In this document: in pieces, positions 50,377 through 60,850 of the stretch
Layout of the letters: each line of letters opens with the position of its first letter
Position numbering within the stretch: position 1 is the first letter of the stretch
DNA from: JAJZVS01 sp963708095
GTDB taxonomy: Bacteria; Pseudomonadota; Alphaproteobacteria; Acetobacterales; Acetobacteraceae
NCBI GenBank assembly: GCA_963708095.1
Contig: OY970182.1
Location: forward strand, 124,001-188,000
Length of the DNA stretch: 64,000 nt
Direction: 5' to 3'
The notes under the pieces: generated by a model
Told to the model about the DNA's origin: nothing
Seen by the model: only the letters and a program-made list of their open reading frames with translations
The model's database searches: none
Position numbers and translations under genes: made by a program

Positions 50377-50618
50377 GGCGAACCGTGGCCGGGCCGAATC
50401 TGCCCACCCGACACCCGCGCCGGTACATAGGTCGCATCCGGCGGCAGCCGATGCGCCTGGGAAAACCAAATGAGCCCCACCAGCAACAACACCAACGCCC
50501 CACCAGCGCCACCCAGCACAAAGCCGGACGGCCATCCCCGCGCCGCCGCCAGCCGCAGCGCCAGGAACAGCGCGAAAGGCAAAAGAAACAGCCCGATCTC
50601 GGTCAGCCGCTCGAACAT
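50373..50618 (-). CDS. DUF6111-like small membrane protein
   Basis: An 81-residue protein with two hydrophobic helices (GLFLLPFALFLALRLAAA and GFVLGGAGGALVLLLVGLIWF) and a Pro-rich C-terminal PPDATYVPARVSGGQIRPGH. The Tyr-x-Pro-Ala motif and the position directly upstream of cca match DUF6111 proteins, as I recall them. The stop overlaps the cca start. The function is unknown. The 293-bp palindrome, copy 2, is 34 bp upstream. Confidence 0.75.
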   Translation of the reverse strand: MFERLTEIGLFLLPFALFLALRLAAARGWPSGFVLGGAGGALVLLLVGLIWFSQAHRLPPDATYVPARVSGGQIRPGHGSP

Positions 50619-50651
50619 GCCGCCGCCGCGCGAGGCGATGACGCGCCGGAA

Positions 50652-50944
50652 GCAAGGCCAGGGGGGCTCTGCCCCCCTGGACCCCCCGCCAGGGAACAAG
50701 TCCCCTGGACCCCATCTTTTGGGTTCCGAGTGTGTGGGGGGTGTCCCGGGTCCGGGCTGGGGCTGCGCGGGGCGGGCGGATTGGGCGGGGACAGGGCGCG
50801 ACTGCGCCTGTCCCCGCCCAACCGCCGGCCCCGCGCAGCCCCAGCCCGGACCCGGGACACCCCCCACACACTCGGAACCAACGGACGGGTTCCAAGGGCC
50901 CTGCCCTTGGCGGGGGTCCAGGGGGCAGCGCCCCCTGGCCTTGC
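50652..50944. repeat. 293-bp palindromic element, copy 2
   Basis: It has the same ends and the same length as the element at 34592-34884. The core inverted repeat (50722 to 50879) has one mismatch and two single-base bulges. At least six positions where it differs from copy 1 are changed on both arms together. It lies between two minus-strand genes (NUDIX upstream, DUF6111 downstream). Confidence 0.95.
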
Positions 50945-50961
50945 TGTCGCCGCGTCCCCTC

Positions 50962-51558
50962 TCATGCCGCCCGCAGTCCCGCCGCGAGGTGGGCGAGGAT
51001 GGCGGCGGTGGCGCCCCAGATGACATGTTCGGTGTGGGGCCAGATCCAGACGTCGCGGGTGGCTCCGTTGCGTTCCTGGCGTTCCCGTCGCGGGGCTTCG
51101 GGGTTGAGTAGTGTGGTGAGCGGGTAGTGGAACACGGCTTCCACTTCTTCCGGGGCTGGCGTGTAGGCGAGGCCTGGCGGCAGCAGGGCGAGCACGGGGG
51201 TGATACGGAAGCCGGTGCCGGTGAGGAAGTCGCCGAGCGGTCCGAGCACTTCGATCCTGGCGGGATCGATGCCGACTTCCTCCTGGGTTTCGCGCAGGGC
51301 GGCGGCGATGGCGTCGGAGTCGTGGGGATCGATGCGGCCGCCGGGGAAGCTCACCTGGCCGGCGTGACGCTTCAGCCGTTCGTTTCGTTTCGTGAGCAGG
51401 ACGGCGGGATCGGGGCCGGTGACGACGCCGACCAGGACGGCGGCGGGGATGGGTGGTTTGCCGTCGGGCGGCAGCGGCCAGGAGCCGCGGACCAGCAGGC
51501 CGGGGCGTTCGGCCCGCGCGATGCGCGCAAGCTGTCGGCGCAGCGCATCGGCGTCCAC
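50962..51558 (-). CDS. NUDIX hydrolase, CoA pyrophosphatase type
   Basis: A 198-residue protein with a complete Nudix box, GGRIDPHDSDAIAAALRETQEEVGI (Gx5Ex7REUxEExGU spacing with DS replacing the first E region). The upstream VLLTKRNERLKRHAGQVSFPGG and downstream GFRITPVLALLPPG are the signatures of the NudL/YeaB CoA diphosphatase group. It hydrolyses CoA and nucleotide-sugar-like pyrophosphates. It lies 12 bp from the DUF1285 stop, so it is in an operon with it. Confidence 0.92.
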   Translation of the reverse strand: MDADALRRQLARIARAERPGLLVRGSWPLPPDGKPPIPAAVLVGVVTGPDPAVLLTKRNERLKRHAGQVSFPGGRIDPHDSDAIAAALRETQEEVGIDPARIEVLGPLGDFLTGTGFRITPVLALLPPGLAYTPAPEEVEAVFHYPLTTLLNPEAPRRERQERNGATRDVWIWPHTEHVIWGATAAILAHLAAGLRAA

Positions 51559-51570
51559 CGGGGCGCCCTG

Positions 51571-52230
51571 TCAGTCGTTGCCGGGCGGCAGTTCGCCCAG
51601 CGGGAAGCACTGCCCGCAGCTCCAGACGCCGAGCATATGCCGCCCGCGGATGAATTCCGGCACGCCGAGTGCGACGAGCTCGTAATAGACCGCGCGGCCG
51701 ATGCGCGCTTCCACGGCCGGCACGCCGGCGCCGGGGCGGACCAGGAGGTAGGGGGTCGGCTCGCAGGTGAGCAGGTCGTGCGCGATCCGGATCGGATGTT
51801 CGGGCCCGGCGGTGACGATCTGGTCGACATTGGTTCGGAACGACAGCACCTGGTTGCGGCCCTGGCCGGCCCAGTCGAGTTCGACGGCGACGAAAGGGGC
51901 GTCTTCGACTTCGATGCGGCCGCGTTCGGCCGGGGTTTGCAGCCAGAAGCTGCCGTCCGTCTCGCGCCGCAGGACGGAGGCGAACAGGCAGACCAGTTCT
52001 TTCCGCTCAATCGGGCTGCCGCGGTAGAGCCAGGTGCCGTCGCGGCGGATCACAAAGGGCAGGTCGCCGCATTCGGCCGGCGGACGGCGCGGGCGGCCGG
52101 CGCGGAATGAGTTGGAGGAGCGAGTGCCCTGGGAGATGCCGACGCCTTGGGAGATGCCGACGCCTTGGGAGATGCCGGCGCCTTGGGACGTGCCGGCGCC
52201 TTGGGACGTATGGGGGCTGGCGGTAGCCAT
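51571..52230 (-). CDS. DUF1285 family protein with N-terminal hexapeptide repeat
   Basis: A 219-residue protein. From residue about 55 it matches DUF1285 (CGDLPFVIRRDGTWLYRGSPIERKELVCLFASVLRRE, VEDAPFVAVEL, PYLLVRPGAGVPAVEARIGRAVYYELVALG). The preceding residues are five hexapeptide units (GISQGV, GTSQGA) from 18-bp repeats at about 52122-52211. The ATG at 52230 is the only ATG available; the open frame continues upstream to 52641, so the N-terminus is uncertain. It is divergent from moxR. The function is unknown. Confidence 0.82.
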   Translation of the reverse strand: MATASPHTSQGAGTSQGAGISQGVGISQGVGISQGTRSSNSFRAGRPRRPPAECGDLPFVIRRDGTWLYRGSPIERKELVCLFASVLRRETDGSFWLQTPAERGRIEVEDAPFVAVELDWAGQGRNQVLSFRTNVDQIVTAGPEHPIRIAHDLLTCEPTPYLLVRPGAGVPAVEARIGRAVYYELVALGVPEFIRGRHMLGVWSCGQCFPLGELPPGND

Positions 52231-52649
52231 GCACGGCGTGCCGGCGCGGGGTGTGCGGGGGGCGCCACCAGGGGATCTGCCCGCATGGGGGGCGGCGGCG
52301 CGCTGCGTCTCGGTCCGCGGCGTCTCGGCGTGCGGCGCGCAGGCATGAGCGCCCGAGTCGGCGAGGGCCGCGGGCGGAAGCTCCCGGCCTTGTGTGCCGA
52401 TGCGTGTCGCGGGCGAACTTGCGTGGGCCACGTCTGCGTCTCCTTGGCGGACCTCGGGAGGCCCGCGCCTGAAACCCCGGCGGAACGGGCAGCCCCGTTC
52501 GGCCGTTGACCTTGCTGTGCCGAAGCGACGACCGCGCGACCGGGTTCCGGCTGCTGCGCGTTCCGCTCCCGCTCGCCATATAGGGAGCCTCCCCCGGCCC
52601 GGGAAAGTGCCAATATGTCCGTTATGGCAAAACCCACGCAACGGAGCGC
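52231..52649. promoter_or_regulatory. Divergent promoter region between DUF1285 and moxR
   Basis: About 420 bp between divergent genes. The minus-strand frame is open almost throughout but shows no family similarity. AT-richer bases at 52598-52630 (GCCAATATGTCCGTTATGGC) may carry the moxR promoter. Confidence 0.4.
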
Positions 52650-53765
<1,116 letters not shown>

Positions 53766-53777
53766 GCGGACTTTTCT

Positions 53778-53917
53778 GTCCTTCTCCCTCCCCCCTTGCG
53801 AGGGAGGGCCGGGGTGGGGGATGGCCCGCCCCGGGAAGCTTCGTGCGGCGCGCATCCCCTACCGCGCTGCGTGCAGCCCCCAGCCCAACCCTCCCCCGCA
53901 AGGGGGGAAGAAGAAGG
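53778..53917. repeat. Palindromic intergenic repeat between moxR and DUF58
   Basis: CTCCCTCCCCCCTTGCGAGG ... GGGGTGGGGG on the left is mirrored by CCCCCAGCCC ... CCTCCCCCGCAAGGGGGG on the right, an imperfect palindrome of about 140 bp. Similar C/G-rich palindromes are widespread in alphaproteobacterial intergenic DNA. It may attenuate transcription between the two genes. Confidence 0.75.
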
Positions 53918-53945
53918 GCGCCGCGGCAGCGAGGGGCCGAGGCGG

Positions 53946-55322
53946 ATGAGCGGGCAGTCCCGCCCCGCCGCGCAGGCGCTCGGCCTGGACGCCGCTGCGC
54001 TGGCTGCCCGTCTGCCGCCGCTGCTGGTGGCGGCCCAGCGGGTCGCGGCGACAGTGGCGCAAGGGGTGCACGGGCGGCGTCGGGTCGGCGCGGGTGACAG
54101 TTTCTGGCAGTTCCGCCCGTATGTCGCGGGCGATCCGGTGGCGCGCATCGACTGGCGGCAGGCGGCGCGGTCCGGTCGCCCCGCGCCGCTCGGATTGCAC
54201 GTGCGGGAGATGGAGTGGGAGGCCGCGGAGACGGTCTGCCTCTGGGCCGACGCCTCGCCCAGCATGCATTGGCATTCGACGCCGTGGCCGGCGGCCGTGG
54301 GTGCAATCCCTGGACAGGCATTCCCCGGGCCGGCGGCGCTGGGGCCGGCGGTGCAAGGGCAGGTGGCGCAAGGGCAGGTGACGCAAGGGCACGCGACCCT
54401 GGAGCACGCGACCCTGGGGCACGCGACCCTGAGGCACGCGACCCTGGGGCGCGTGAGCCTCGCGCAGGCGGCATTCGGGCAGTCCCCGCTGGCCGCCACG
54501 ACCAAGCACCATCGGGCGGTGCTGTTGCTGCTGGCGCTCGCCATGCTGTTGTTGCGCGGCGGGGAGCGGGTGGTGCTGCCCGACGTTGATCCGCGCCCGG
54601 CGCTCGGCCGCGGCGCGCTCGAGCGGCTGGCAGCGGCGCTGCTCGCCCCGGTGGCGTCCGGCGCGGGCGGGCGCGGCGCCGGGGTGGCCCCACCGGAGCT
54701 GGGCACGCCGGATGGCGCGCAGTTCCCCGGGACGGCTGGGACCGGGCCCCATACCGGCGTGCCTCCCCCGCCTGAGGCGATCCCGCGCCACGCCAAGGTG
54801 GTGCTGATCGGCGATTTCCTGGGCCCGCTGGCCGAGCTGGAAGCGGTGCTCGCCGGCTATGCGGGGCGGGCGGTGGGCGGGGTGCTGCTGCAGGTGCTCG
54901 ATCCGGCGGAGGAAACCCTGCCCTATACGGGGCGCATCCGCTTCGATGGGCTGGAGGGCGAAACCCCGTTCCTGGCCGCCCGCGCCGAGGATCTGCGCAC
55001 TGCGTACGCCCGCCGGCTGGCGGCGCAGCGGGCGGGGATTGCCGCGCTGTGCCGGGCCGGCGGCTTTCGCTTCGCGTTCCATCGCACCGACCGGCCGCCG
55101 GAGACGGCGCTGCTGGCGCTCTACGCCGCGCTCGCTGCCTCCCCCGGGGCCTCCTCCCCTGGGGCCTCCCGTGGGGAGGAGGCCCCAGGGGAGGCCTCGC
55201 AGGCCGCGGCTGGGTCCGCACTGAATGCCGCCCCGGACATGGCGCCGAACGCGACGCCGAACGCGACCCTGGATGCCGCGGCCGACGCCCTGGCGCCGGC
55301 GCCCTCCGCGACCCAGGGCTGA
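53946..55322 (+). CDS. DUF58 domain protein with pentapeptide-repeat insert
   Basis: A 458-residue DUF58 (vWA-like) protein. It has the family motif GAGDSFWQFRPYVAGDPVARIDWRQAARSGR, VREMEWEAAETVCLWADASPSMHW (MIDAS-like D-S-S) and the C-terminal LVDPAEETLPYTGRIRF-like strand. Residues 137-171 are seven imperfect five-residue units (QGQVA, QGQVT, QGHAT, LEHAT, LGHAT, LRHAT, LGRVS) from 15-bp repeats at 54354-54458. They split the domain between DASPSMHW and TTKHHRAVLLLLAL. The C-terminus is also low-complexity. It is the expected partner of the MoxR ATPase upstream. Confidence 0.88.
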   Translation: MSGQSRPAAQALGLDAAALAARLPPLLVAAQRVAATVAQGVHGRRRVGAGDSFWQFRPYVAGDPVARIDWRQAARSGRPAPLGLHVREMEWEAAETVCLWADASPSMHWHSTPWPAAVGAIPGQAFPGPAALGPAVQGQVAQGQVTQGHATLEHATLGHATLRHATLGRVSLAQAAFGQSPLAATTKHHRAVLLLLALAMLLLRGGERVVLPDVDPRPALGRGALERLAAALLAPVASGAGGRGAGVAPPELGTPDGAQFPGTAGTGPHTGVPPPPEAIPRHAKVVLIGDFLGPLAELEAVLAGYAGRAVGGVLLQVLDPAEETLPYTGRIRFDGLEGETPFLAARAEDLRTAYARRLAAQRAGIAALCRAGGFRFAFHRTDRPPETALLALYAALAASPGASSPGASRGEEAPGEASQAAAGSALNAAPDMAPNATPNATLDAAADALAPAPSATQG

Positions 55323-55328
55323 GCGGCG

Positions 55329-58300
55329 ATGCTGTTCACCGCCCCTCTCGTGCTCGCTGCCCTCGCCGTGTTGCCGGTGCTGTGGTGGCTGCTCCGGGTC
55401 ACGCCGCCGGCGCCGCGGCGGGAGCGGTTCCCGGCGGTGCGGCTGCTTGCGGACCTGGTGGCGCCGGAGGAGACACCGGCGCGCACCCCCTGGTGGCTGC
55501 TGGCGCTGCGGCTGGCGGCGGCGGCGCTCGTGATCCTGGGCCTGGCCGGCCCGCTGCTGCGCCCCGGCGCGGCGCTGCCCGGGCGCGGACCGGTGCTGCT
55601 GGCGATCGATACCGGCTGGGCCGCGGCTTCCGACTGGGCGGCGCGGGAAAGGGCGGCGGCGGCGGTGCTGGCGCAGGCGGCGCGGGCCGGGCGCGGTGTG
55701 GCGCTGCTCGCCACCGCGGCCACGGGCGACGGGGCGGCTCCTGCGGTCTCCCCGGTGCTGCCGGCGCCGGTGCAGCGGGCGCGGCTGGCAGCGCTGCGCC
55801 CGCAGCCCTGGCCCTCCGACCGCCGTGCCGACGCGGCGGCGCTGGCCGCACTGCGCGCGCGCTGCGGGGAGGGGGCGCCGGGCGGGGCGGCGTCGGCGGA
55901 TCGGGCCGCTGCGCCCTCGGGCGGAACGGTATCGGGCGCGACGGGCTCGGGATCGGGTGGCACGGCGTCGGCGTCGGCTGCGTCGACCGGATCGGGGGTG
56001 GCCGGATCGGGGGTGGCCGGACCGGCGCTTGGCGGTACCGCAACGAAGGCGGCGGCCGGCGCCGGGTCGCAGTGCCCGCGCGCCGTGGTCTACGTCGCCG
56101 ACGGGCTGACCGACGGGCCGGGCTATGCAAGCTTCGCCCGCGCGCTCGCCGGCTTCGGGCCGGTGCGCGCCTTGCGCCCCGCCGCATTGCCGCACCTGCT
56201 GCTGCCGCCCGACAACCGCGCCGACGCCCTGGTCCTGCGGGTCGCGCAGCCGCCGCGCCCGGTGCCGACCGCGGTCACGGTGCTGGCGGAAACCGCCGCC
56301 GACCAGCCGCTGGCCGAAACGAGCGTCACCATCCCTGCCGGGGTAGCGGTCGGCACGGCGCCGCTCAGCCTGCCCTCGGTGCTGCGGAACGAGGTGGCGC
56401 GGCTCGTGATCCCCGGCGTCGCCTCGGCCGGGGCGGTGGTGCAGCTCGACGAGCGCTGGCGCCGCCGCCCGGTGGGCCTCGCCAGCGCCGACCCGGCGGC
56501 GGCGAACGCCCCGTTCGTCGGCGCGCTCTATTACATCGCCCGCGCCTTGCAGCCCTATGCCGCGCTGCGCCAGGCAGGGCTCGGCGCGCTACTGCGCGAC
56601 CGGATGGCGGCGATCGTGCTGGCCGACGACCCGCTGCCGCCGGGGCCGGAGCGCTCCGCGCTCGCCGCCTGGGTGCGCCAGGGCGGCGAGCTGATCCGCT
56701 TCGCCGGCCCACGCAGCGCGGCCGCCCCGCACGTCGGGGTGGATCCGCTGCTGCCGGTGCCGCTGCTCGCCGGCAACCGGGCGCTGGGGGGCGCGATGTC
56801 CTGGAGCCGCCCGGAGCACCTGGCGCCGTTCCCCGCCGGCTCGCCCTTCGCCGGGCTGGCGGTGCCGGCCGACGTGACGGTGCGCAGCCAGGTGCTGGCG
56901 CAGCCCTCGGCCGCCTTGCCGGCGCGCACCTGGGCGGCGCTGGCCGACGGCACGCCGCTGGTCACCGCGGCCGCGTACGGGCGCGGGCGGATCGTGCTGT
57001 TCCATGTCACCGCCAACGATGCCTGGTCGAACCTGCCGCTGTCGGGCCTGTTCGTCTCCATGCTGCGCCGGCTGGTGGCGCTGTCGGTGGGAGTGGCGAC
57101 GCCGCCCGGGCGTGCGGTGCTGGCGCCGTGGCGGACCCTCGACGGGCAGGGGGTGGCCGGCCGGCCGCCGCCGGCGGCGACGGGGCTGGCGGCGGACCGG
57201 TTCGGGGCGACGGCGGTCTCGCCGCAGCATCCGCCGGGTATTTATGGGCCGGAGGGGTCGCGACGGGCGCTCAACCTCGCGGTGGGAATGCCGCTGCCGG
57301 TGGCGGCGCCGGTGCCGCCGGGGGCGGAGGCGAGCGGGTTCGCCGGCGTGGCGGCCGGGACGGCGCTGGGGCCGCCGCTGATCGCGCTGGCGGCCGCGCT
57401 GCTGCTGATCGATCTGCTGGTGTCGCTCGGGTTGCGCGGGGTGCTGCGGGGTGGCGGGGGCGGGATGCGTGGCGGGGACGCCGGGGGGTCCGGCTGGGGT
57501 CCGGGCCGGGTCCGTGCGGCGCCCCGGCGCCCGGCTGCGCTCATGCGCGCCCTCCCGGTGCGCCCACCGGAAATGCGATCGTCTCGCGGAGCGGACCGGG
57601 AACCGGGAACGGTGATCGGGGCGCTGTTCGCTCTCGGGCTGCTCGCTCTCGGGCCGCTTGCCGCCGGGCCAGTGCATGCGGATGACAGCTTGGCGCGCGT
57701 CGAGGACCCGGCGCTCGGCACGAGGCTCGGCTACATCGTCACCGGATCGGCGGAGGTCGATCGGGTCTCCCGCGAAGGGCTCGCGGGCCTGTCGGCGTTC
57801 GTCAACGCGCACTCCGCCGCCATCCTGGACGCGCCGGACCCGGTGGTGCCCGGGCGCACCGACCTCAGCTTCTACCCGCTGATCTACTGGCCGATCGTGC
57901 CGGACGCGCCGGCGCTGTCCGCGGCGGCGGCGCAGGCGCTCGACCGGTTCATGGACCGCGGCGGCATCCTGGTGATCGACGCCGGCACGGCGGCGGCGGG
58001 CGGGGCGCCGGCGCCACAGGCGGTCGCGGCGCTGCGGCGGGCGGCGCGCGGCCTGCTGATCCCGCCGCTGACGCCGCTTTCCATCCACCACGTGCTGGCG
58101 CGCAGCTTTTATCTCCTGCGCGCGTATCCCGGCCGCTACGCCGGCGGCCCGGTCTGGGTGGCGCGTGCGGACGATCGCGGCGACGACGACGTGAGCCCGG
58201 TGGTGATCGGCGGCGCCGACTGGGCGGCGGCCTGGGCGGTCGATCCCGACGGCCAGACACCCTACGCCACCATCCCGGGCGGCGAGGACCAGCGGGTGCT

Positions 58301-58403
58301 CGCCTACCGCTTCGGCGTCAATCTGGTGATGTACGCTCTGACCGGCAGCTACAAAGGCGATGAGTTGCAGATGAAGGCGATCCTGCAGCGGCTCGGGCAG
58401 TAG
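55329..58403 (+). CDS. BatA/DUF4159 domain membrane protein
   Basis: A 1024-residue protein. Its N-terminal BatA double-helix segment (LFTAPLVLAALAVLPVLWWLLRVTPPAPRRERFPAVRLL, then PWWLLALRLAAAALVILGLAGPLL) is typical of this module. A vWA-like region is followed by low-complexity Ser/Gly/Ala (about residues 190-245). Two more hydrophobic segments lie near residues 680-705 and 760-778. The C-terminal DUF4159 domain (RLGYIVTGSAEVDRVSREGL, SFYPLIYWPIVPDAP, RFMDRGGILVIDAG) occupies the last 230 residues. It starts six bases after the DUF58 stop, in an operon with MoxR and the next gene. The role in envelope biology is not established. Confidence 0.88.
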   Translation: MLFTAPLVLAALAVLPVLWWLLRVTPPAPRRERFPAVRLLADLVAPEETPARTPWWLLALRLAAAALVILGLAGPLLRPGAALPGRGPVLLAIDTGWAAASDWAARERAAAAVLAQAARAGRGVALLATAATGDGAAPAVSPVLPAPVQRARLAALRPQPWPSDRRADAAALAALRARCGEGAPGGAASADRAAAPSGGTVSGATGSGSGGTASASAASTGSGVAGSGVAGPALGGTATKAAAGAGSQCPRAVVYVADGLTDGPGYASFARALAGFGPVRALRPAALPHLLLPPDNRADALVLRVAQPPRPVPTAVTVLAETAADQPLAETSVTIPAGVAVGTAPLSLPSVLRNEVARLVIPGVASAGAVVQLDERWRRRPVGLASADPAAANAPFVGALYYIARALQPYAALRQAGLGALLRDRMAAIVLADDPLPPGPERSALAAWVRQGGELIRFAGPRSAAAPHVGVDPLLPVPLLAGNRALGGAMSWSRPEHLAPFPAGSPFAGLAVPADVTVRSQVLAQPSAALPARTWAALADGTPLVTAAAYGRGRIVLFHVTANDAWSNLPLSGLFVSMLRRLVALSVGVATPPGRAVLAPWRTLDGQGVAGRPPPAATGLAADRFGATAVSPQHPPGIYGPEGSRRALNLAVGMPLPVAAPVPPGAEASGFAGVAAGTALGPPLIALAAALLLIDLLVSLGLRGVLRGGGGGMRGGDAGGSGWGPGRVRAAPRRPAALMRALPVRPPEMRSSRGADREPGTVIGALFALGLLALGPLAAGPVHADDSLARVEDPALGTRLGYIVTGSAEVDRVSREGLAGLSAFVNAHSAAILDAPDPVVPGRTDLSFYPLIYWPIVPDAPALSAAAAQALDRFMDRGGILVIDAGTAAAGGAPAPQAVAALRRAARGLLIPPLTPLSIHHVLARSFYLLRAYPGRYAGGPVWVARADDRGDDDVSPVVIGGADWAAAWAVDPDGQTPYATIPGGEDQRVLAYRFGVNLVMYALTGSYKGDELQMKAILQRLGQ

Positions 58404-58404
58404 C

Positions 58405-60780
58405 ATGGGGCCGCAGAACCTGACGGTCGCGCTGCGCTTTGTCCCGCTGATCCCGCTCTGGGTGCTGGCGGCGCTGGGGGCGGGGGCGGCGCTGGCGGTG
58501 GGCTTCGGGCTCTGGTGGCGGGCGCGGGGCGCGGCCTGGCGCGGCGCGGCGTTCGTGGCGCTGCTCGGCTGGCTCGCCGGCCCGGCGCTGCTGCGCGAGA
58601 CGGTGCGCCCGCTGCCGGACATCGGCGTGCTGCTGGTCGACCGCAGCGCCTCGATGCGGATCGGCGACCGGACCCCGCTCGCCGCCGCCGCCGCCGCCGC
58701 GCTGACCGCGCAGGCCGCGCGCCATCCGGGGCTGGAGCTGCGTCCGGTGGTGGTGCCGGAACACGGCGATCGCGGCACCAGACTGTTCGCCGCGCTGGGC
58801 CGTGCACTCGCCGATATCCCGCGCGACCGCTATGCCGGCACGATCGCGATCTCGGACGGGGAGGTGACGGACGTCCCTGCCGCTGCGGCACGGGCCGCGG
58901 CCCTCGGCGGTGCGCCGTTCAGCCTGCTGATCCCGGCGCGGGGGGAACAGACGGACCGGGTGCTGCGTGTGTTGGATGCGCCGGCCTACGGGATCGTCGG
59001 CAAGTCGGTCGCGTTGCGGGTGGCGATCGAGGATCTCGGCGCGCATGACGACGGCAAGCCGGCGGTGCTCAGCATCCGCCGCGGCGGCGCGGCGGCGGAG
59101 ACGCGAATGGTGCCGATCGGCCGGCCGGTCACCATCCCGGTGCCGATCCGCCGCGCCGGGCCGGTGGTGATCGCGCTCGCCGCCGCGCCGCTGCCGGGCG
59201 AGGTCTCGACCGTTAACAACCAGGCGGTGGTGCAGATCACCGGGGTGCGCGACCGGCTGCGGGTGCTGTTGGTCTCCGGCAGCCCGCACCAGGGGGAGCG
59301 GACGTGGCGGCGGCTGCTGACGTCCGATCCGGCGGTGGACCTGATCCACTTCACCATCCTGCGGCCACCGGACAAGGTCGATCTCACGCCGCTCGACCAG
59401 CTGTCGCTGATCCCGTTCCCGGTGGACGAGCTGTTCGACCGCAAGATTAGCCGTTTCGACCTCATCATCCTCGACCGCTTCGCCGATACCGGGCTGCTGC
59501 CGCTGCACTATCTGGCGAACATCGCGACCTATGTGCGCGGCGGCGGGGCGCTGCTGCTGGACGTGGGACCGGAGTTCGCCGGCGACGGCAGCCTGGCCGA
59601 CACGCCGCTGCGCCCGGTGCTGCCGGCGGTGCCGGCGACGGGGGGCCCAGGGCGCCAGGCGGCGGCGGCGAACCTGAGGGGCGGCGTGCGGGACGTGCCT
59701 GGCGACGATCCGGGAGACGAGCCGGGGAACGTGTCAGCGGGCAGGCCAGGCGTGGCCGCGCGGGACGAGCGCGTGGGGGCGGCGGACATCATCCCGGCGG
59801 GAGACCCGCCACCGGCGGGCGATGCGTCCGATCCGGCGCCCAGCGACGGGGCATCCGGGGGCGGGGCATCCGAGGGCGGGGCATCCGATAGCGGAGCGTC
59901 CGATGCGGGAGCCGTGGTGGACGGGCGGTTCCGCCCGCGCGTCACCATGATCGGCGCGCGCGACCCGGTCACCGCCGGGCTCGCGGGGGCCAACCCGCCG
60001 GACCAGCCGGACGCGGCCCCGAGCTGGGGACCCTGGTACCGCCGCATCCAGCCGGCAAAGGTGCGCGGGGAGGTGCTCCTGCGCGCGCCCGGCGGCGCAC
60101 CGCTGCTGGTCCTGAACCGGGTCGGCAAGGGGCGGGTCGCGCTGCTGCTGTCCGACCAGATCTGGCTGTGGTCGCGCGGCCACGACGGCGGCGGCCCGGA
60201 CGCCGAGCTGCTGCGCCGGGTCGCGCACTGGCTGATGAAGGAACCGGCGCTGGAGGAGAACGCGCTCACCGCCTCGGTCGCCCGGGGGCGGTTGCAGGTG
60301 GTCCGCCGCCGGCTGGAGGGCGACGCCGCGCGGCCCGTGACCGCCACCGGGCCGGACGGGAAGCGCCATGTGCTGACCTTGCACCGGACCGGTCCGGGGC
60401 TCGCCGAGGGCAGCCTGGACGCGCCGCGCCCCGGCGTCTGGCGGGTGACGGACGGGACGCGCACCGCCGTCGCTGCCGTCACCGCTGCCGATCCGGCGGG
60501 GTATGCGGATCTGCGGGCGACGGCCGACAAGCTCGGGCCGCTTGCGGTTGCCTCCGGCGGCGGGGTGCACTGGCTTGGCGCCGCCGGCGCGCCGCGGCTG
60601 CCGGACCTGCGCCGGGTCGGGCACGGGGACGCGGCGTCCGGTCCCGGCTGGGTCGGGCTGGAGCGCCGCTACGCGCATGTGGTGACCGGCCTCGCGCTGG
60701 TGCCGCTGCTGCCGCCCTGGGCGGCGCTGCCGCTGATCCTGGGGCTGCTGCTGCTCGGCTGGCGGCGGGAGGGGCGATGA
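58405..60780 (+). CDS. Large membrane protein with vWA/GATase1-like domain
   Basis: A 791-residue protein starting two bases after the DUF4159 gene. N-terminal helices are at about residues 10-35 and 45-65. A vWA-like strand with Asp-x-Ser-x-Ser follows (IGVLLVDRSASM), then DRYAGTIAISDGEVTD and a Rossmann-type domain (LRVLLVSGSPHQGER ... RFDLIILDRFADTGLL ... YVRGGGALLLDVGPEF), like glutamine-amidotransferase folds without a visible catalytic Cys. The last segment is a C-terminal helix (LALVPLLPPWAALPLILGLLLLGW). Residues about 483-502 are four five-residue units (ASGGG, ASEGG, ASDSG, ASDAG) from 15-bp repeats at 59851-59910. It completes the MoxR module. Confidence 0.85.
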   Translation: MGPQNLTVALRFVPLIPLWVLAALGAGAALAVGFGLWWRARGAAWRGAAFVALLGWLAGPALLRETVRPLPDIGVLLVDRSASMRIGDRTPLAAAAAAALTAQAARHPGLELRPVVVPEHGDRGTRLFAALGRALADIPRDRYAGTIAISDGEVTDVPAAAARAAALGGAPFSLLIPARGEQTDRVLRVLDAPAYGIVGKSVALRVAIEDLGAHDDGKPAVLSIRRGGAAAETRMVPIGRPVTIPVPIRRAGPVVIALAAAPLPGEVSTVNNQAVVQITGVRDRLRVLLVSGSPHQGERTWRRLLTSDPAVDLIHFTILRPPDKVDLTPLDQLSLIPFPVDELFDRKISRFDLIILDRFADTGLLPLHYLANIATYVRGGGALLLDVGPEFAGDGSLADTPLRPVLPAVPATGGPGRQAAAANLRGGVRDVPGDDPGDEPGNVSAGRPGVAARDERVGAADIIPAGDPPPAGDASDPAPSDGASGGGASEGGASDSGASDAGAVVDGRFRPRVTMIGARDPVTAGLAGANPPDQPDAAPSWGPWYRRIQPAKVRGEVLLRAPGGAPLLVLNRVGKGRVALLLSDQIWLWSRGHDGGGPDAELLRRVAHWLMKEPALEENALTASVARGRLQVVRRRLEGDAARPVTATGPDGKRHVLTLHRTGPGLAEGSLDAPRPGVWRVTDGTRTAVAAVTAADPAGYADLRATADKLGPLAVASGGGVHWLGAAGAPRLPDLRRVGHGDAASGPGWVGLERRYAHVVTGLALVPLLPPWAALPLILGLLLLGWRREGR

Positions 60781-60850
60781 ACGATCCGGGAGGATCGCAT
60801 CCGCAGGCCGCCAAGGTGCTTCGCGCCGGCGCGCGAGGCCCCTACAGTGC

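Noticed and set aside
49069..50895. A 608-codon version of the CCA-adding enzyme
   Set aside because: The extra N-terminus is translated palindrome sequence. The GTG at 50376 overlapping the DUF6111 stop fits the operon and the family length.
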